Source: Candidatus Melainabacteria bacterium (lineage in GTDB: Bacteria; Cyanobacteriota; Vampirovibrionia; Obscuribacterales; Obscuribacteraceae). Taken from it: a stretch of DNA of 64,000 nt. This document shows positions 35,097-43,337 of this stretch, one piece after another. The stretch spans positions 124,001 to 188,000 of the forward strand of contig JADJWK010000001.1 of the NCBI GenBank assembly GCA_016716405.1, read 5' to 3'. The notes beneath the pieces were generated by a model, which was not told the DNA's origin, searched no databases, and was given only the letters and a program-made list of their open reading frames with translations. The translations under genes were made by a program, and so were the position numbers. Each line of letters starts with the position of its first letter. Position 1 is the stretch's first letter.

Positions 35097-36373
35097 ATCA
35101 AACCTCCCTGAATCTCGCGAATCTCTTCCACTGCTCTGACAAATGCCTCTGCTGCAAGCTCGACCTCCGAGACGGTGGTGAACCGCCCGAAAGAGAGCCT
35201 GATCGTCTCCCGCGACGCCGGTGGCGAACCGGACACAGCCTCGATCACATGAGAATTGCGCTCGCTTTCTCCCGGGACCGGGCTGCCGCAAGCCGAGCCA
35301 GTGCTTATAGCCACCATTGGCAATGCCATCAATAGAGTCTCGGAGTCGATACCGGCAAATCGCAAACTCAATATTCCCGGCACATTCCAGGCAGGATCGC
35401 TATGACCGTGCACCACCGGGCTCAACCTGGCGATTCCAGACAGGAAGGCTTCTCGCAACTCGAATAGCCGCCAGCGCTCGTCCGCTATGCCCTCGGCTGC
35501 TAGATCGCAGGCAGCGCCAAACCCGGCGCACAGCGCCACCGGCACAGTGCCCGGACGCAGCCCCTTCTCCTGCCCGCCACCGAAGTCGGTGGCGGAGAGC
35601 AGCGAGCGCGCTTCGGCACCGACAAAGAGAGCGCCCACTCCCTGTGGACCATAAGCCTTGTGGGCGGAGAAACTAGCCAGGTCAACCCCCATGTCCTTCA
35701 CATCCAGGTCGATCTTGCCCAGGGCCTGGCTTGCGTCACAGTGCAAGAGCACATCCCTGCCGGCAAGCACGGCAGCGATCTCGGATACGGGTTGAATGAC
35801 ACCGATCTCGTTGTTGACAGCCTGCACGCTGACCAGACCGGTACGCTCGTCGAGATAGCGCTCGACCGCGGACGCCTCGAGCATTCCGCAGGGCTTCACC
35901 GGCAATACCACGACCTCGAACCCCCATCGGGCCAGTTGCCCCAGGGGCTCGAGCACACTCTTGTGCTCCACGGCGGAGGTGATAATTCGCTTGCGGCCGC
36001 TCCTCTCGAGATGGTCTCTCAAGCCGAGAAGGGCGATATTGTTCGCCTCGGTCGCCCCCGAGGTGAAGAAGATCTCACCGGCTTCGGCACCGGTAGCCAG
36101 GGCCACCTTCTGCCGGGCAGCCTCGACGATACGCGAGGCGGAAGCACCGAAAGCGTGCTGCCTGGAATGCGGGTTGCCCGGGCTCGCCGAGAGGGTCTCC
36201 ATTACCACCTCGAGCACCGCCGGATCCACCGGAGTGGAAGCAGCGTAATCCATATAGATTGTCGATGGACGCGCACGAGCCGCTTTCTTGCTGGCAGCAT
36301 GCCTGGTGGCGAAGGGCATACGAGATTCCCTGAGATATTGATCTTGAATGTTATTGAAAACAGATACTCTCAT
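35093..36373 (-). CDS. Cysteine desulfurase (NifS/IscS-like)
   Basis: IYMDYAASTPVDP, SGATEANNIALLG, VEHKSV (H137), the PLP-Lys239 in SFSAHKAYGPQG and the catalytic Cys362 in STGSACGSPVPGES are the hallmarks of group I cysteine desulfurases, which take sulfur from cysteine as a persulfide. The first 37 residues are a basic extension. ATG 36373 has GGAG seven bases before it; ATG 36319 also has a ribosome site (AGGGA). It is first in the operon, downstream of the box at 36467-36482, and divergent from a Fur-family gene. It is likely to serve the pathway in this operon rather than general Fe-S assembly. Confidence 0.88.
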   Translation of the reverse strand: MRVSVFNNIQDQYLRESRMPFATRHAASKKAARARPSTIYMDYAASTPVDPAVLEVVMETLSASPGNPHSRQHAFGASASRIVEAARQKVALATGAEAGEIFFTSGATEANNIALLGLRDHLERSGRKRIITSAVEHKSVLEPLGQLARWGFEVVVLPVKPCGMLEASAVERYLDERTGLVSVQAVNNEIGVIQPVSEIAAVLAGRDVLLHCDASQALGKIDLDVKDMGVDLASFSAHKAYGPQGVGALFVGAEARSLLSATDFGGGQEKGLRPGTVPVALCAGFGAACDLAAEGIADERWRLFELREAFLSGIARLSPVVHGHSDPAWNVPGILSLRFAGIDSETLLMALPMVAISTGSACGSPVPGESERNSHVIEAVSGSPPASRETIRLSFGRFTTVSEVELAAEAFVRAVEEIREIQGGLI

Positions 36374-36466
36374 TCAATATCTCCGGACAGTCCTGAGCCA
36401 GACTTAATGACAACGATCCAAAAGCCCGGACAGACGCCAGACCGCGACCTACCAACAACAGGCTAT

Positions 36467-36482
36467 TGATAATAGGTTATCA
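36467..36482. promoter_or_regulatory. Fur/Zur-type operator
   Basis: TGATAA-TAGG-TTATCA between the divergent cysteine desulfurase operon (36373, minus) and the second Fur-family gene (36522, plus). Confidence 0.82.
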
Positions 36483-36521
36483 TTTCCAGTTTGGTCAAGC
36501 CAGCATGCAACAATTCCCTTC

Positions 36522-36893
36522 ATGGAAAGAAACACTCAGCAGCGCCAGGCTATTTTCGCGGCATTCGAGAGCTCAGGCAGGCCTCTTTCAGTCCAGGAGA
36601 TTCACGAAACGGCAAAGAAGACCTGTCGCGGTCTCGGGATCGCCACGGTCTACCGCAACCTCAAAGCACTTTCCGAGGAAGGCAAAATCGTTAGCGTAGA
36701 CATGCCCGGCGGGCTTGTCCTCTACGAGCTTCCCGGAGCGGGTCATCACCACCATTTCTCCTGCCTGAGCTGCCAGAAAGTCTTCGATGTGCAGACCTGC
36801 GGTCTGAGCTTCCAGAAACTCCTTCCGGACGGCTTCGAGCTGGTGGAGCACGAAGTCCTGCTCTCGGGCTATTGCCGCTCTTGCAAAGCATAG
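36522..36893 (+). CDS. Fur-family transcriptional regulator, Zur-like (copy 2)
   Basis: It is closely related to the regulator at 30556: GLGIATVYRNLKALSEEGKI in the recognition region, HHHH at 75-78, C81/C84 and C118/C121. It is 123 residues long. It is transcribed divergently from the cysteine desulfurase operon across a shared palindromic box. Two near-identical regulators facing two different operons with the same box suggest duplication of the regulator-operator-operon layout. Whether they differ in metal or in DNA target cannot be read from the sequence. Confidence 0.85.
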   Translation: MERNTQQRQAIFAAFESSGRPLSVQEIHETAKKTCRGLGIATVYRNLKALSEEGKIVSVDMPGGLVLYELPGAGHHHHFSCLSCQKVFDVQTCGLSFQKLLPDGFELVEHEVLLSGYCRSCKA

Positions 36894-37201
36894 TCATGAT
36901 TTGGTCATCGCCGGTAGTGGCACCTCAGCAGACATGCTCGAAGAACCCGGGCAATTCGAAGTAACCACCCTGGATAACCGTCTCGGAGCATGAGATCCTG
37001 AGAATTAGTTAAGCGGATCGAGCCGGTCAACCGCTCCAATCCTGCTGATAGACAGCGATACAAAAGTTATACATGCCCGGATCCACAATCTAAAAATAGG
37101 CGGAACTTATCCCTTCACAACCGCCTGTACATATATCCTAGACATTGGCTCGACGCGAGTCGGGACAAGACTTTGCAAGAATCAAAACAAGGGGAAATGC
37201 A
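36894..37201. other. Intergenic region upstream of PEP carboxykinase
   Basis: No gene is supported in these roughly 300 bases. They contain the presumed promoter region of the carboxykinase gene; the AGGGG ribosome site is at about 37190-37194. No palindromic box of the zinc type is present. Confidence 0.4.
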
Positions 37202-39049
37202 ATGAGCTTTACGTTGGCTAGTACAGCTAGAACCACGACTACAGTGTCAAACTACCCGGTCAAAAATCAGAAGCTGCTCAAATGGGTCGAAGAGATGGCA
37301 GCTCTCTGCAAGCCGGACACCATCTACTGGTGCGACGGCTCTCAGACCGAGTCCGACAAGCTCATTGCCGAGATGGTCGCCCAGGGCACGCTGATCAAGC
37401 TCAATCCCGAAAAACGCCCCGGCAGCTACCTGGCTCGTTCCGACCGCTCGGATGTGGCCAGAGTAGAAGATCGCACTTTCATCTGCAGCGAGAATCAGGA
37501 AGACGCCGGTCCCAACAACAACTGGGTCGATCCCGTCCAGATGAGAGCCACTCTGCGCAGAGTTTTCGACGGCTCGATGAAAGGCCGGACCATGTATGTC
37601 GTCCCCTTCAGCATGGGTCCTTTCGGCTCGAGACTTTCTCATATCGGCGTCGAAATAACCGATTCCCCCTATGTCGTAGCCAGCATGCGCACCATGACTC
37701 GCATGGGCAAGCAGGCCATCGAGGTCCTCGGTGAAAATGGCGATTTCGTCCCCTGCCTGCACACCGTGGGCGCCCCGCTTTCTCCCGGTGAGAAAGACGT
37801 CGCCTGGCCCTGCAATCCCGATCTCAAATATATCGTTCATTTTCCCGAGACCAGAGAGATCTGGTCCTACGGCTCGGGCTACGGCGGCAACGCGCTTCTG
37901 GGCAAGAAATGCTTCGCCCTGCGCATCGCCTCCAACATCGCCCGGGAAGAAGGCTGGCTCGCCGAGCACATGCTCATCCTCGGTCTCGAGTCTCCGGAAG
38001 GCGAGAAGAAATATGTCGCGGCTGCTTTCCCGAGCGCCTGCGGCAAGACCAATCTGGCCATGCTGATCCCGCCGAAAGCCCTTTCCGGATGGAAAGTCAC
38101 CACCATCGGCGATGACATAGCCTGGATCAAACCCGGCGAAGACGGCAGGCTCTACGCCATCAATCCGGAGTACGGCTATTTCGGCGTCGCTCCCGGGACT
38201 TCCGAATTCACCAACCCCAATGCCATGGCCACGCTCAAGGAGAACTGCATCTTCACCAATGTCGCCCTCACTCCCGACGGCGATGTCTGGTGGGAAGGCA
38301 TGACCGATACCCCGCCTGCCGAGCTGATCGACTGGGAAGGCAACCCCTGGACGCCGGACTGCGGGCGCAAAGCAGCGCACCCCAACGCTCGCTTCACCGC
38401 CCCGGCTTCGCAATGCCCTTCCATCGACGAAAAATGGGAAGACCCGGAAGGAGTTCCCATAAGCGCTTTCATCTTCGGCGGCAGAAGAAGCAACACCATG
38501 CCCCTGGTAGTGGAGTCCTTCAACTGGGCCTACGGCGTCTACATGGCCTCCACCATGGGCTCCGAGACCACCGCCGCCGCAATAGGCGAAGTCGGCATCG
38601 TCCGCCGCGATCCCATGGCCATGAAGCCCTTCTGCGGTTATCACATGGGGGACTATTTCGCCCACTGGCTCTCCATGGCCAATAGAGTGCAGAACCTCCC
38701 GCGCATCTTCTGCGTCAACTGGTTCCGCACCGACGAGAATGGCAAATTCATCTGGCCCGGCTTCGGCGAGAATATGCGGGTCCTGCAATGGATTTTCAAT
38801 CGAGTCGGCAACCGAGCCGGCGCCGTGGAGTCCAAGCTCGGCTGGACCCCGACTTATGCCGATCTCGAATGGGAAGGTCTCGAGCACGTCTGCGACAAGA
38901 CTTTCGACAAGCTCATGAGCATCAGCAACGATCACTGGCTGGCGGAGCTTACTTTGCACAGCGAGCTTTTCGAGTCCCTGAGCGACAAGCTCCCCAGAGA
39001 GCTCAGCCTCAAGAAAGAGCTGTTCAGCGTCACTTTCAGAAAGCCCTGA
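37202..39049 (+). CDS. pckG: Phosphoenolpyruvate carboxykinase (GTP)
   Basis: The enzyme converts oxaloacetate and GTP to phosphoenolpyruvate, CO2 and GDP in gluconeogenesis. The GTP-type family is clear: AAFPSACGKTNLAMLIP (kinase loop with GKT), TIGDDIAWIKPGEDGRLYAINPE, GVAPGTSEFTNPNAM, FIFGGRRSNTMPLVVESFNW and FCVNWFRTDENGKF. The length, 615 residues, is normal. ATG 37202 has AGGGG seven bases upstream; an earlier TTG at 37145 is unlikely. It ends at a strong terminator and stands as a single transcription unit. It indicates a gluconeogenic, heterotrophic metabolism. Confidence 0.97.
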   Translation: MSFTLASTARTTTTVSNYPVKNQKLLKWVEEMAALCKPDTIYWCDGSQTESDKLIAEMVAQGTLIKLNPEKRPGSYLARSDRSDVARVEDRTFICSENQEDAGPNNNWVDPVQMRATLRRVFDGSMKGRTMYVVPFSMGPFGSRLSHIGVEITDSPYVVASMRTMTRMGKQAIEVLGENGDFVPCLHTVGAPLSPGEKDVAWPCNPDLKYIVHFPETREIWSYGSGYGGNALLGKKCFALRIASNIAREEGWLAEHMLILGLESPEGEKKYVAAAFPSACGKTNLAMLIPPKALSGWKVTTIGDDIAWIKPGEDGRLYAINPEYGYFGVAPGTSEFTNPNAMATLKENCIFTNVALTPDGDVWWEGMTDTPPAELIDWEGNPWTPDCGRKAAHPNARFTAPASQCPSIDEKWEDPEGVPISAFIFGGRRSNTMPLVVESFNWAYGVYMASTMGSETTAAAIGEVGIVRRDPMAMKPFCGYHMGDYFAHWLSMANRVQNLPRIFCVNWFRTDENGKFIWPGFGENMRVLQWIFNRVGNRAGAVESKLGWTPTYADLEWEGLEHVCDKTFDKLMSISNDHWLAELTLHSELFESLSDKLPRELSLKKELFSVTFRKP

Positions 39050-39071
39050 GCCGGTCTCTTGTGAAAATATC

Positions 39072-39100
39072 AGGGGCGGCTTCCCAGCCGCCCCTTTTTC
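39072..39100 (+). terminator. Rho-independent terminator after pckG
   Basis: AGGGGCGGCT (39072-39081) pairs with AGCCGCCCCT (39086-39095) and is followed by TTTTTC. Confidence 0.92.
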
Positions 39101-39109
39101 TCGTCTCTT

Positions 39110-40084
39110 CTATTTATGATCCGCCACCGAGAAGAAATAAAGCCTGGCCGGCGAATCATATAAAGCCCTGAGAGTAGCTTTCTCAGCCTCGGCAAGAGGC
39201 TTCGACTCGTACTGCCCCGGGCCCACGGACTTCATGGCACCGGAGGAATGCATCAAGTGCTCCTTGACCGGGCTGTGCTCGAGCCCCCAGGCATGACCGA
39301 ATTCATGTCCGGATAGCGTTTGCAGCTTTTTCGATATGATGTATTTGTCTGGCGGGATCGATACCTGCATGATCACCGGCTCGTGCAAGCCGCCTGGCCC
39401 GTTGGTGAAGCCCTGAACACGATTGCCGGTTCCGGGCCACCAGAAGACGATGATGTCGGCTTTTCTTGGATCATTGATAAACTTCCAGGAAAGAATCCCT
39501 TCAGCTCGTGCCCAGTCCCAGATGCTCAAACCGGCCATCAGGTCGCTGGCAAAGCCGCTACTGTAATCAGGCACTCTGGGAAGGCGCTCGACAGAACCGG
39601 GCTTTCGTATGAGCGCCGAAATCTCCTGCCGGCTCTGTGGAGTGAGCGGGTGCCCTGTGTATGGAGAAGGTAGAATCCGGCCATCGGTGATATGGATCTT
39701 GAGTGGCATGGCCTTCTCCGACCAGCGATAGAGATTGTTCCGCCAGGGCACCGGCCAGCGATACTGCCGGGCAGCCTCCAGAGCCAGGCGATTATAAGGA
39801 TTGCCGTCCGTGGTCCACATGATCACTTTGGTCAGAGCCAGTTGAGCCCGTCTTGGATCCTCGGCATAAAGCGAGCTGATCCCGAGATAGTACTGAATGG
39901 ATGGATCCCTGGGGTCGATGGCGGCAGCCTTGACGAAAAGCGGATACGCCTCTTTGTATTTGCCTTTCTTGAAAAGAGCCATTCCTTTCAAGGCAGGCTC
40001 GCTTGCTGCCCGGCAAGGCAGCAAGGCTAACAGCGAAAATATCAGCAGAGCGCCGACGAGAACAGACAATTTGACTGGACGCAT
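39110..40084 (-). CDS. Secreted TPR-metalloprotease (metzincin/matrixin-like)
   Basis: A signal peptide (MRPVKLSVLVGALLIFSLLALLPCRA) is followed by TPR-like helices (ALKGMALFKKGKYKEAYPLFVKAAAIDPRDPSIQYYLG) and a C-terminal protease domain. HEFGHAWGLEH (residues 260-270) is the metzincin zinc site HExxHxxGxxH, and LMHSS a little later is the Met-turn. These are features of matrixin-type proteases, and the enzyme is probably active. The TPR unit in front is unusual. ATG 40084 was chosen; an in-frame GTG at 40096 would add four residues. It is convergent with pckG across a terminator. Confidence 0.8.
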   Translation of the reverse strand: MRPVKLSVLVGALLIFSLLALLPCRAASEPALKGMALFKKGKYKEAYPLFVKAAAIDPRDPSIQYYLGISSLYAEDPRRAQLALTKVIMWTTDGNPYNRLALEAARQYRWPVPWRNNLYRWSEKAMPLKIHITDGRILPSPYTGHPLTPQSRQEISALIRKPGSVERLPRVPDYSSGFASDLMAGLSIWDWARAEGILSWKFINDPRKADIIVFWWPGTGNRVQGFTNGPGGLHEPVIMQVSIPPDKYIISKKLQTLSGHEFGHAWGLEHSPVKEHLMHSSGAMKSVGPGQYESKPLAEAEKATLRALYDSPARLYFFSVADHK

Positions 40085-40213
40085 CCCGGCGGTCACCTGT
40101 ACTAAACCATCCTCATAGCCGCTATTCTAGCGGAACCGGACCAGGATTCGAATTCCCCCGAACAGGCAGGCATTTTTTATGATATAGCACAGTAGTATTC
40201 ATGCAAACTGAAA

Positions 40214-40263
40214 ATCAGAAACTCCGGTGGCTCGATGTGCCGACCGGAGTTCTGATGCTTTTC
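40214..40263 (+). terminator. Terminator-like hairpin with no assigned gene
   Basis: ATCAGAAACTCCGGT (40214-40228) pairs with ACCGGAGTTCTGAT (40243-40256) with one bulged A, followed by GCTTTTCCC. The T-run is short. Upstream there is only intergenic sequence, so it may end a small RNA. Confidence 0.4.
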
Positions 40264-40396
40264 CCGAAAGACTCTTTGCCGGTGCCTTCCGGGTCCTTTC
40301 CCTGCTGCACCGATAGACTAACACGGCCCCGAGCAGGGACAAATACACAGCTGAGACCTAATTCGGCGGATCAGATATCAAGATCAACCAGCCCGA

Positions 40397-40633
40397 TCAG
40401 GCAGAAGTGTCAGGCCGATTACGATGCCTGCGACCCAGAAAGTAACCGGCAATTGCCGCCAGACTGAGCCAGAGCATGGCGACCAGACCATAGCTTGTTG
40501 TCAGAAAGCCGATCAGGGCGCTCATCAAAACAACGATGACCACTGCCCAGACCAGGCTGATTTTTTCGATATTGAACCCGACCTGATAAGAGGTAATCAT
40601 CAAGATCAGGATTCCTGCGTCTACTGCGTTCAT
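40397..40633 (-). CDS. Small membrane protein
   Basis: This 78-residue product has three hydrophobic stretches (AGILILMITSYQVGF, LVWAVVIVVLMSALIGFL and GLVAMLWLSLAAIAGYFLG) and a basic end (RRHRNRPDTSA). GGAG lies seven bases before ATG 40633. The overlapping frame on the other strand has no ribosome site and less plausible content. It lies 60 bases from the divergent MocR-type regulator, which could control it. The family is unknown. Confidence 0.65.
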   Translation of the reverse strand: MNAVDAGILILMITSYQVGFNIEKISLVWAVVIVVLMSALIGFLTTSYGLVAMLWLSLAAIAGYFLGRRHRNRPDTSA

Positions 40634-40693
40634 AGTTTTTCTCCAGATTTGTGTTTTGAAATAGAATAAGCAAGCTCGAATGGGACACCGAAA

Positions 40694-42142
40694 ATGGAAT
40701 TTGCCCTCAAGCTCAACTACCGGAAAAACGTTCCCTTATACAGAATCCTTGCCGAAGCGATTAAGGCGGCTATTTCCACGGGCCAGATCGCGCCGGGTGA
40801 AGAGCTTCCATCCATACGCCAGATGGCGGATATGTACTGCACTTCGCCGGCAACGGTGATTCGCTGCTACGACGACCTTTCTAGCCAGGGATTTCTCGAT
40901 ACTGCACCGCGGTCGAAGACCAGGGTAAGCAAGAACCCGCCCCTGGACGGGGAAAGCAAAACGAGCGATCCGGCCGAGCCCCTGCGAAAGACCCTGGAGC
41001 CCGCCTGGTCCGCCCATGGACAGCGACTCATCGATGCCCGGAAGCGATCCCTGTCTCACAAAGGAGTAGCGATCTACAACCCCGGGCGCGAGGACCTGCC
41101 GGTGGCCGCCTGGAACAAGATGATCCTGCGCCACAACAAATGTTATATCCAGGACGACGGGGCTCTGACCTATTCGGCTGATCCCTTCGGACATCTGCGT
41201 TTGAGAGAGGCCGTAGCAGCTTACCTCAAACGCGCCCGCGGTATCAATTGCGATGCCGGCACCATTGTCATGTCTTCGAACTCCCGCCTGGACCTTATTG
41301 CCAAGCTTCTTATCGACAGTGGCGACCGTGTCATCGTCGAAGAGCCCTGCTATCCGGCTGTGCGCCGAATCCTATTGAGCTACGGCGCCGAGCTGGTTCC
41401 TGTTCCGGTAGACCAGGACGGTATCCTGATCGACCGGTTCGTGAATTCCGGTGACCGCTTTAAGATGATCCATCTCTGCCCGTCCCATCACGATCCGACC
41501 GGTGCGGTCCTCTCTATGGAGAGAAGACTGGAGCTGCTCGAATGGGCCAGAGACACCGGCACATTCATTTTCGAGAACGACTTCGACAGCCACTTCCGGT
41601 ACGGCACCAAACCGATACCGGCTCTCAAAGGTCTCGATGGGACCGGCTCGGTTATCTATGCAAGCTCGTTCTGGATGGCCATGGGACCCCTGGTGCGGCT
41701 CGGTTATCTGGCGGTGCCGCAGAAATTCGTCGCCATCATCGAGTGCCTCCAGGATGTAGTCAACCGCGATATCTCGGTGATCGAGCAGTACGCCCTCACC
41801 GACTTCATCAACGAGGGCTTCCTGGAAAGACACGTGCATCGCACCAGAGTGAAATACACCAGGCGAAGACAGGCTCTCATCTTCGCCCTCAAGACCGGGC
41901 TCGGCGACGCCGTCACCATCAACAAAGAATCGGCCGGCATGCACCTTCTGGTCAACTTCAGCGCCGAGCTCAGCGAGGAGCGTATCGAAGAAGCCGCGCA
42001 AGCGAGCGATTTCCTCATCAAGCCTACTTTGGACTATTATTTGACCGAGCCGAAACAGGGCGAATACATCATCCCCTTTGCGGGATTAGACGAATCGACC
42101 ATCGAGGACACCGTCAGGCGCTTTGTCTCAGCGCTTGGCTGA
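40694..42142 (+). CDS. MocR-type (GntR-aminotransferase fusion) regulator lacking the PLP lysine
   Basis: Residues 10-80 form a GntR winged helix (LYRILAEAIKAAISTGQIAPGEELPSIRQMA). Residues 110-480 are fold-type I aminotransferase-like, with CPSHHDPTG and ENDFDSHFRYG as in MocR regulators. In the usual VIYxGTFSKxLxPxLRLGY block, the protein has VIYASSFWMAMGPLVRLGY, aligned without gaps. The Schiff-base Lys is replaced by Met328, so covalent PLP binding is not expected. Most MocR proteins sense PLP or amino-acid adducts; this one may bind a ligand without PLP, or may have lost sensing. It overlaps the convergent S1-domain gene by 29 bases. Confidence 0.85.
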   Translation: MEFALKLNYRKNVPLYRILAEAIKAAISTGQIAPGEELPSIRQMADMYCTSPATVIRCYDDLSSQGFLDTAPRSKTRVSKNPPLDGESKTSDPAEPLRKTLEPAWSAHGQRLIDARKRSLSHKGVAIYNPGREDLPVAAWNKMILRHNKCYIQDDGALTYSADPFGHLRLREAVAAYLKRARGINCDAGTIVMSSNSRLDLIAKLLIDSGDRVIVEEPCYPAVRRILLSYGAELVPVPVDQDGILIDRFVNSGDRFKMIHLCPSHHDPTGAVLSMERRLELLEWARDTGTFIFENDFDSHFRYGTKPIPALKGLDGTGSVIYASSFWMAMGPLVRLGYLAVPQKFVAIIECLQDVVNRDISVIEQYALTDFINEGFLERHVHRTRVKYTRRRQALIFALKTGLGDAVTINKESAGMHLLVNFSAELSEERIEEAAQASDFLIKPTLDYYLTEPKQGEYIIPFAGLDESTIEDTVRRFVSALG

Positions 42143-42671
42143 GCGCTTCTTCGCTCACGGGCTCCTCGGCAAGCCATATTTTGAGACGATCGCCTTCCAT
42201 CGCGATTTTAACGGCGAAGACCTCTATGGTATCACCCATGGTGATTCCTTCATACGATCTGTCCCGTTCCGCCCGGTTCGCTCCGGACAGGCAAAGCCGG
42301 TGTAAAAGTCCTGCCACTCCCCATTCCGGCAAATAACAGAAGATTCCATAAGGAGCTACGCCGTCCACTACAGCCCGGATCGGCTTATCCTGCGGCATAT
42401 GAGCGAGCACCAGATCGTCGTGGACCTTCTTCTCACTGAGCTTGAGCCAGCGCGAATCATGTCCTTCTCGTCCGGGAATCACTTCAACGATCACTGTGTC
42501 ACCCTTTTCGATGGTGGCGAGCCGCTGATCCCTGATCTTGGGATTGTTCCCTCTCAGTCTGGCTACATAGACGAAGCCGGTCTCGCCGGTTTCTTCGAGC
42601 CTGACCACCACGCCTGTGGATGTTTTGTAACTGACCACGCCAGTTCCCGTATAACCTGTTTGTGCTTTCAT
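42114..42671 (-). CDS. S1-type RNA-binding domain protein
   Basis: The 185 residues contain two S1/OB-like stretches: GTGVVSYKTSTGVVVRLEETGETGFVYVARL near the N-terminus, and IRAVVDGVAPYGIFCYLPEWGVAGLLHRLCL (about 95-125), which has the S1 pattern GxVxxxxxyGxFVxLxxGVeGLlH. An RNA-binding role, perhaps in translation or RNA decay, is likely by family, but the specific target is unknown. The start ATG 42671 has a weak ribosome site. It is convergent with the MocR-type gene. Confidence 0.7.
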   Translation of the reverse strand: MKAQTGYTGTGVVSYKTSTGVVVRLEETGETGFVYVARLRGNNPKIRDQRLATIEKGDTVIVEVIPGREGHDSRWLKLSEKKVHDDLVLAHMPQDKPIRAVVDGVAPYGIFCYLPEWGVAGLLHRLCLSGANRAERDRSYEGITMGDTIEVFAVKIAMEGDRLKIWLAEEPVSEEALSQALRQSA

Positions 42672-43283
42672 TTCTGACTCCGATTTCTGATGAGATGATT
42701 CTGTTTGTATCCTGAGTTACGCGGCGGACAGCAGCAGCTAGAGACAGCAGCACTACCGAGGGGGCAATGCCTCGCCTCCTCCGCTTCTTCCTGGTTCATA
42801 AAGATTGCGACGCTGGTGCTTTTGTCTGGTACTTCCGGCGGTCGGCGTAAAACTGGATAGGACCCAAACTATTCCGGAGGCACCATTCAGATCCAGCAGG
42901 CTTTCGGCTGATTGCGGCGAAAATCCGGAAAATTCACCAGTTTCCGAGTCAGGCGAGCTTGTCGAGCTGATTCTGATCCCCGCCATCTAATCAGATCTGT
43001 TTGCTGAACACTTGCAGTCCAAAAATCCGGATCAGATTCAGCCTGCGCCATCCGAAGTGCCGCAGGACAAAACAGGCACGATTGCCACCCTGCCTGTCAT
43101 AGCGGTCGAGACCGGAGCGCCGGCAGGGTAAATTTGCCCTCCGGGAGACTTGCCCCCGGCAGGCTCCAAGGACGAGACTTGATTCGAATGCGTCCGGGAA
43201 TTGCTCAGAGGATTCGATACCAGAAAGCCACCCATAACAGCCTTTTCCACCAGTCCTGACAACTCCCACGCACTCCCCTCACG
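42672..43283. other. Long intergenic region
   Basis: About 600 bases without a convincing gene; short open frames here lack ribosome sites and coding character. The right part (about 43060-43200) is rich in GC-stem-forming repeats such as CGCCGGCAGGG and CCCCGGCAGGC, and it leads into a terminator-like hairpin, so it may be a leader or a small RNA. Confidence 0.35.
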
Positions 43284-43316
43284 GAGCCGCTTTCAACGAA
43301 GTGGCTCTGCCTTTTT
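43284..43316 (+). terminator. Terminator or attenuator just before the rhomboid gene
   Basis: GAGCCGCTT (43284-43292) pairs with AAGTGGCTC (43299-43307), with one G-U pair, followed by TGCCTTTTTATT. It lies only about 20 bases before ATG 43338, so it could end an upstream RNA or control the rhomboid-FtsH-like operon by attenuation. Confidence 0.6.
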
Positions 43317-43337
43317 ATTCGAACACGGAGCGACACC

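Noticed and set aside
35097..35291. N-terminal extension of the CooC-like gene
   Set aside because: It runs inside the cysteine desulfurase gene and shows no ATPase-family sequence; ATG 35096 with an ATGA overlap is the natural start.
37247..38959. 570-codon minus-strand frame over PEP carboxykinase
   Set aside because: It lies entirely inside pckG, and its translation has no family sequence; GC-rich codon bias creates it.
40201..40467. 88-codon plus-strand frame
   Set aside because: No ribosome site; it overlaps a terminator-like hairpin and a small membrane gene on the other strand.
42991..43269. 92-codon minus-strand frame in the long intergenic region
   Set aside because: No ribosome site; Cys/Arg-rich composition is typical of chance translation of GC-rich DNA.
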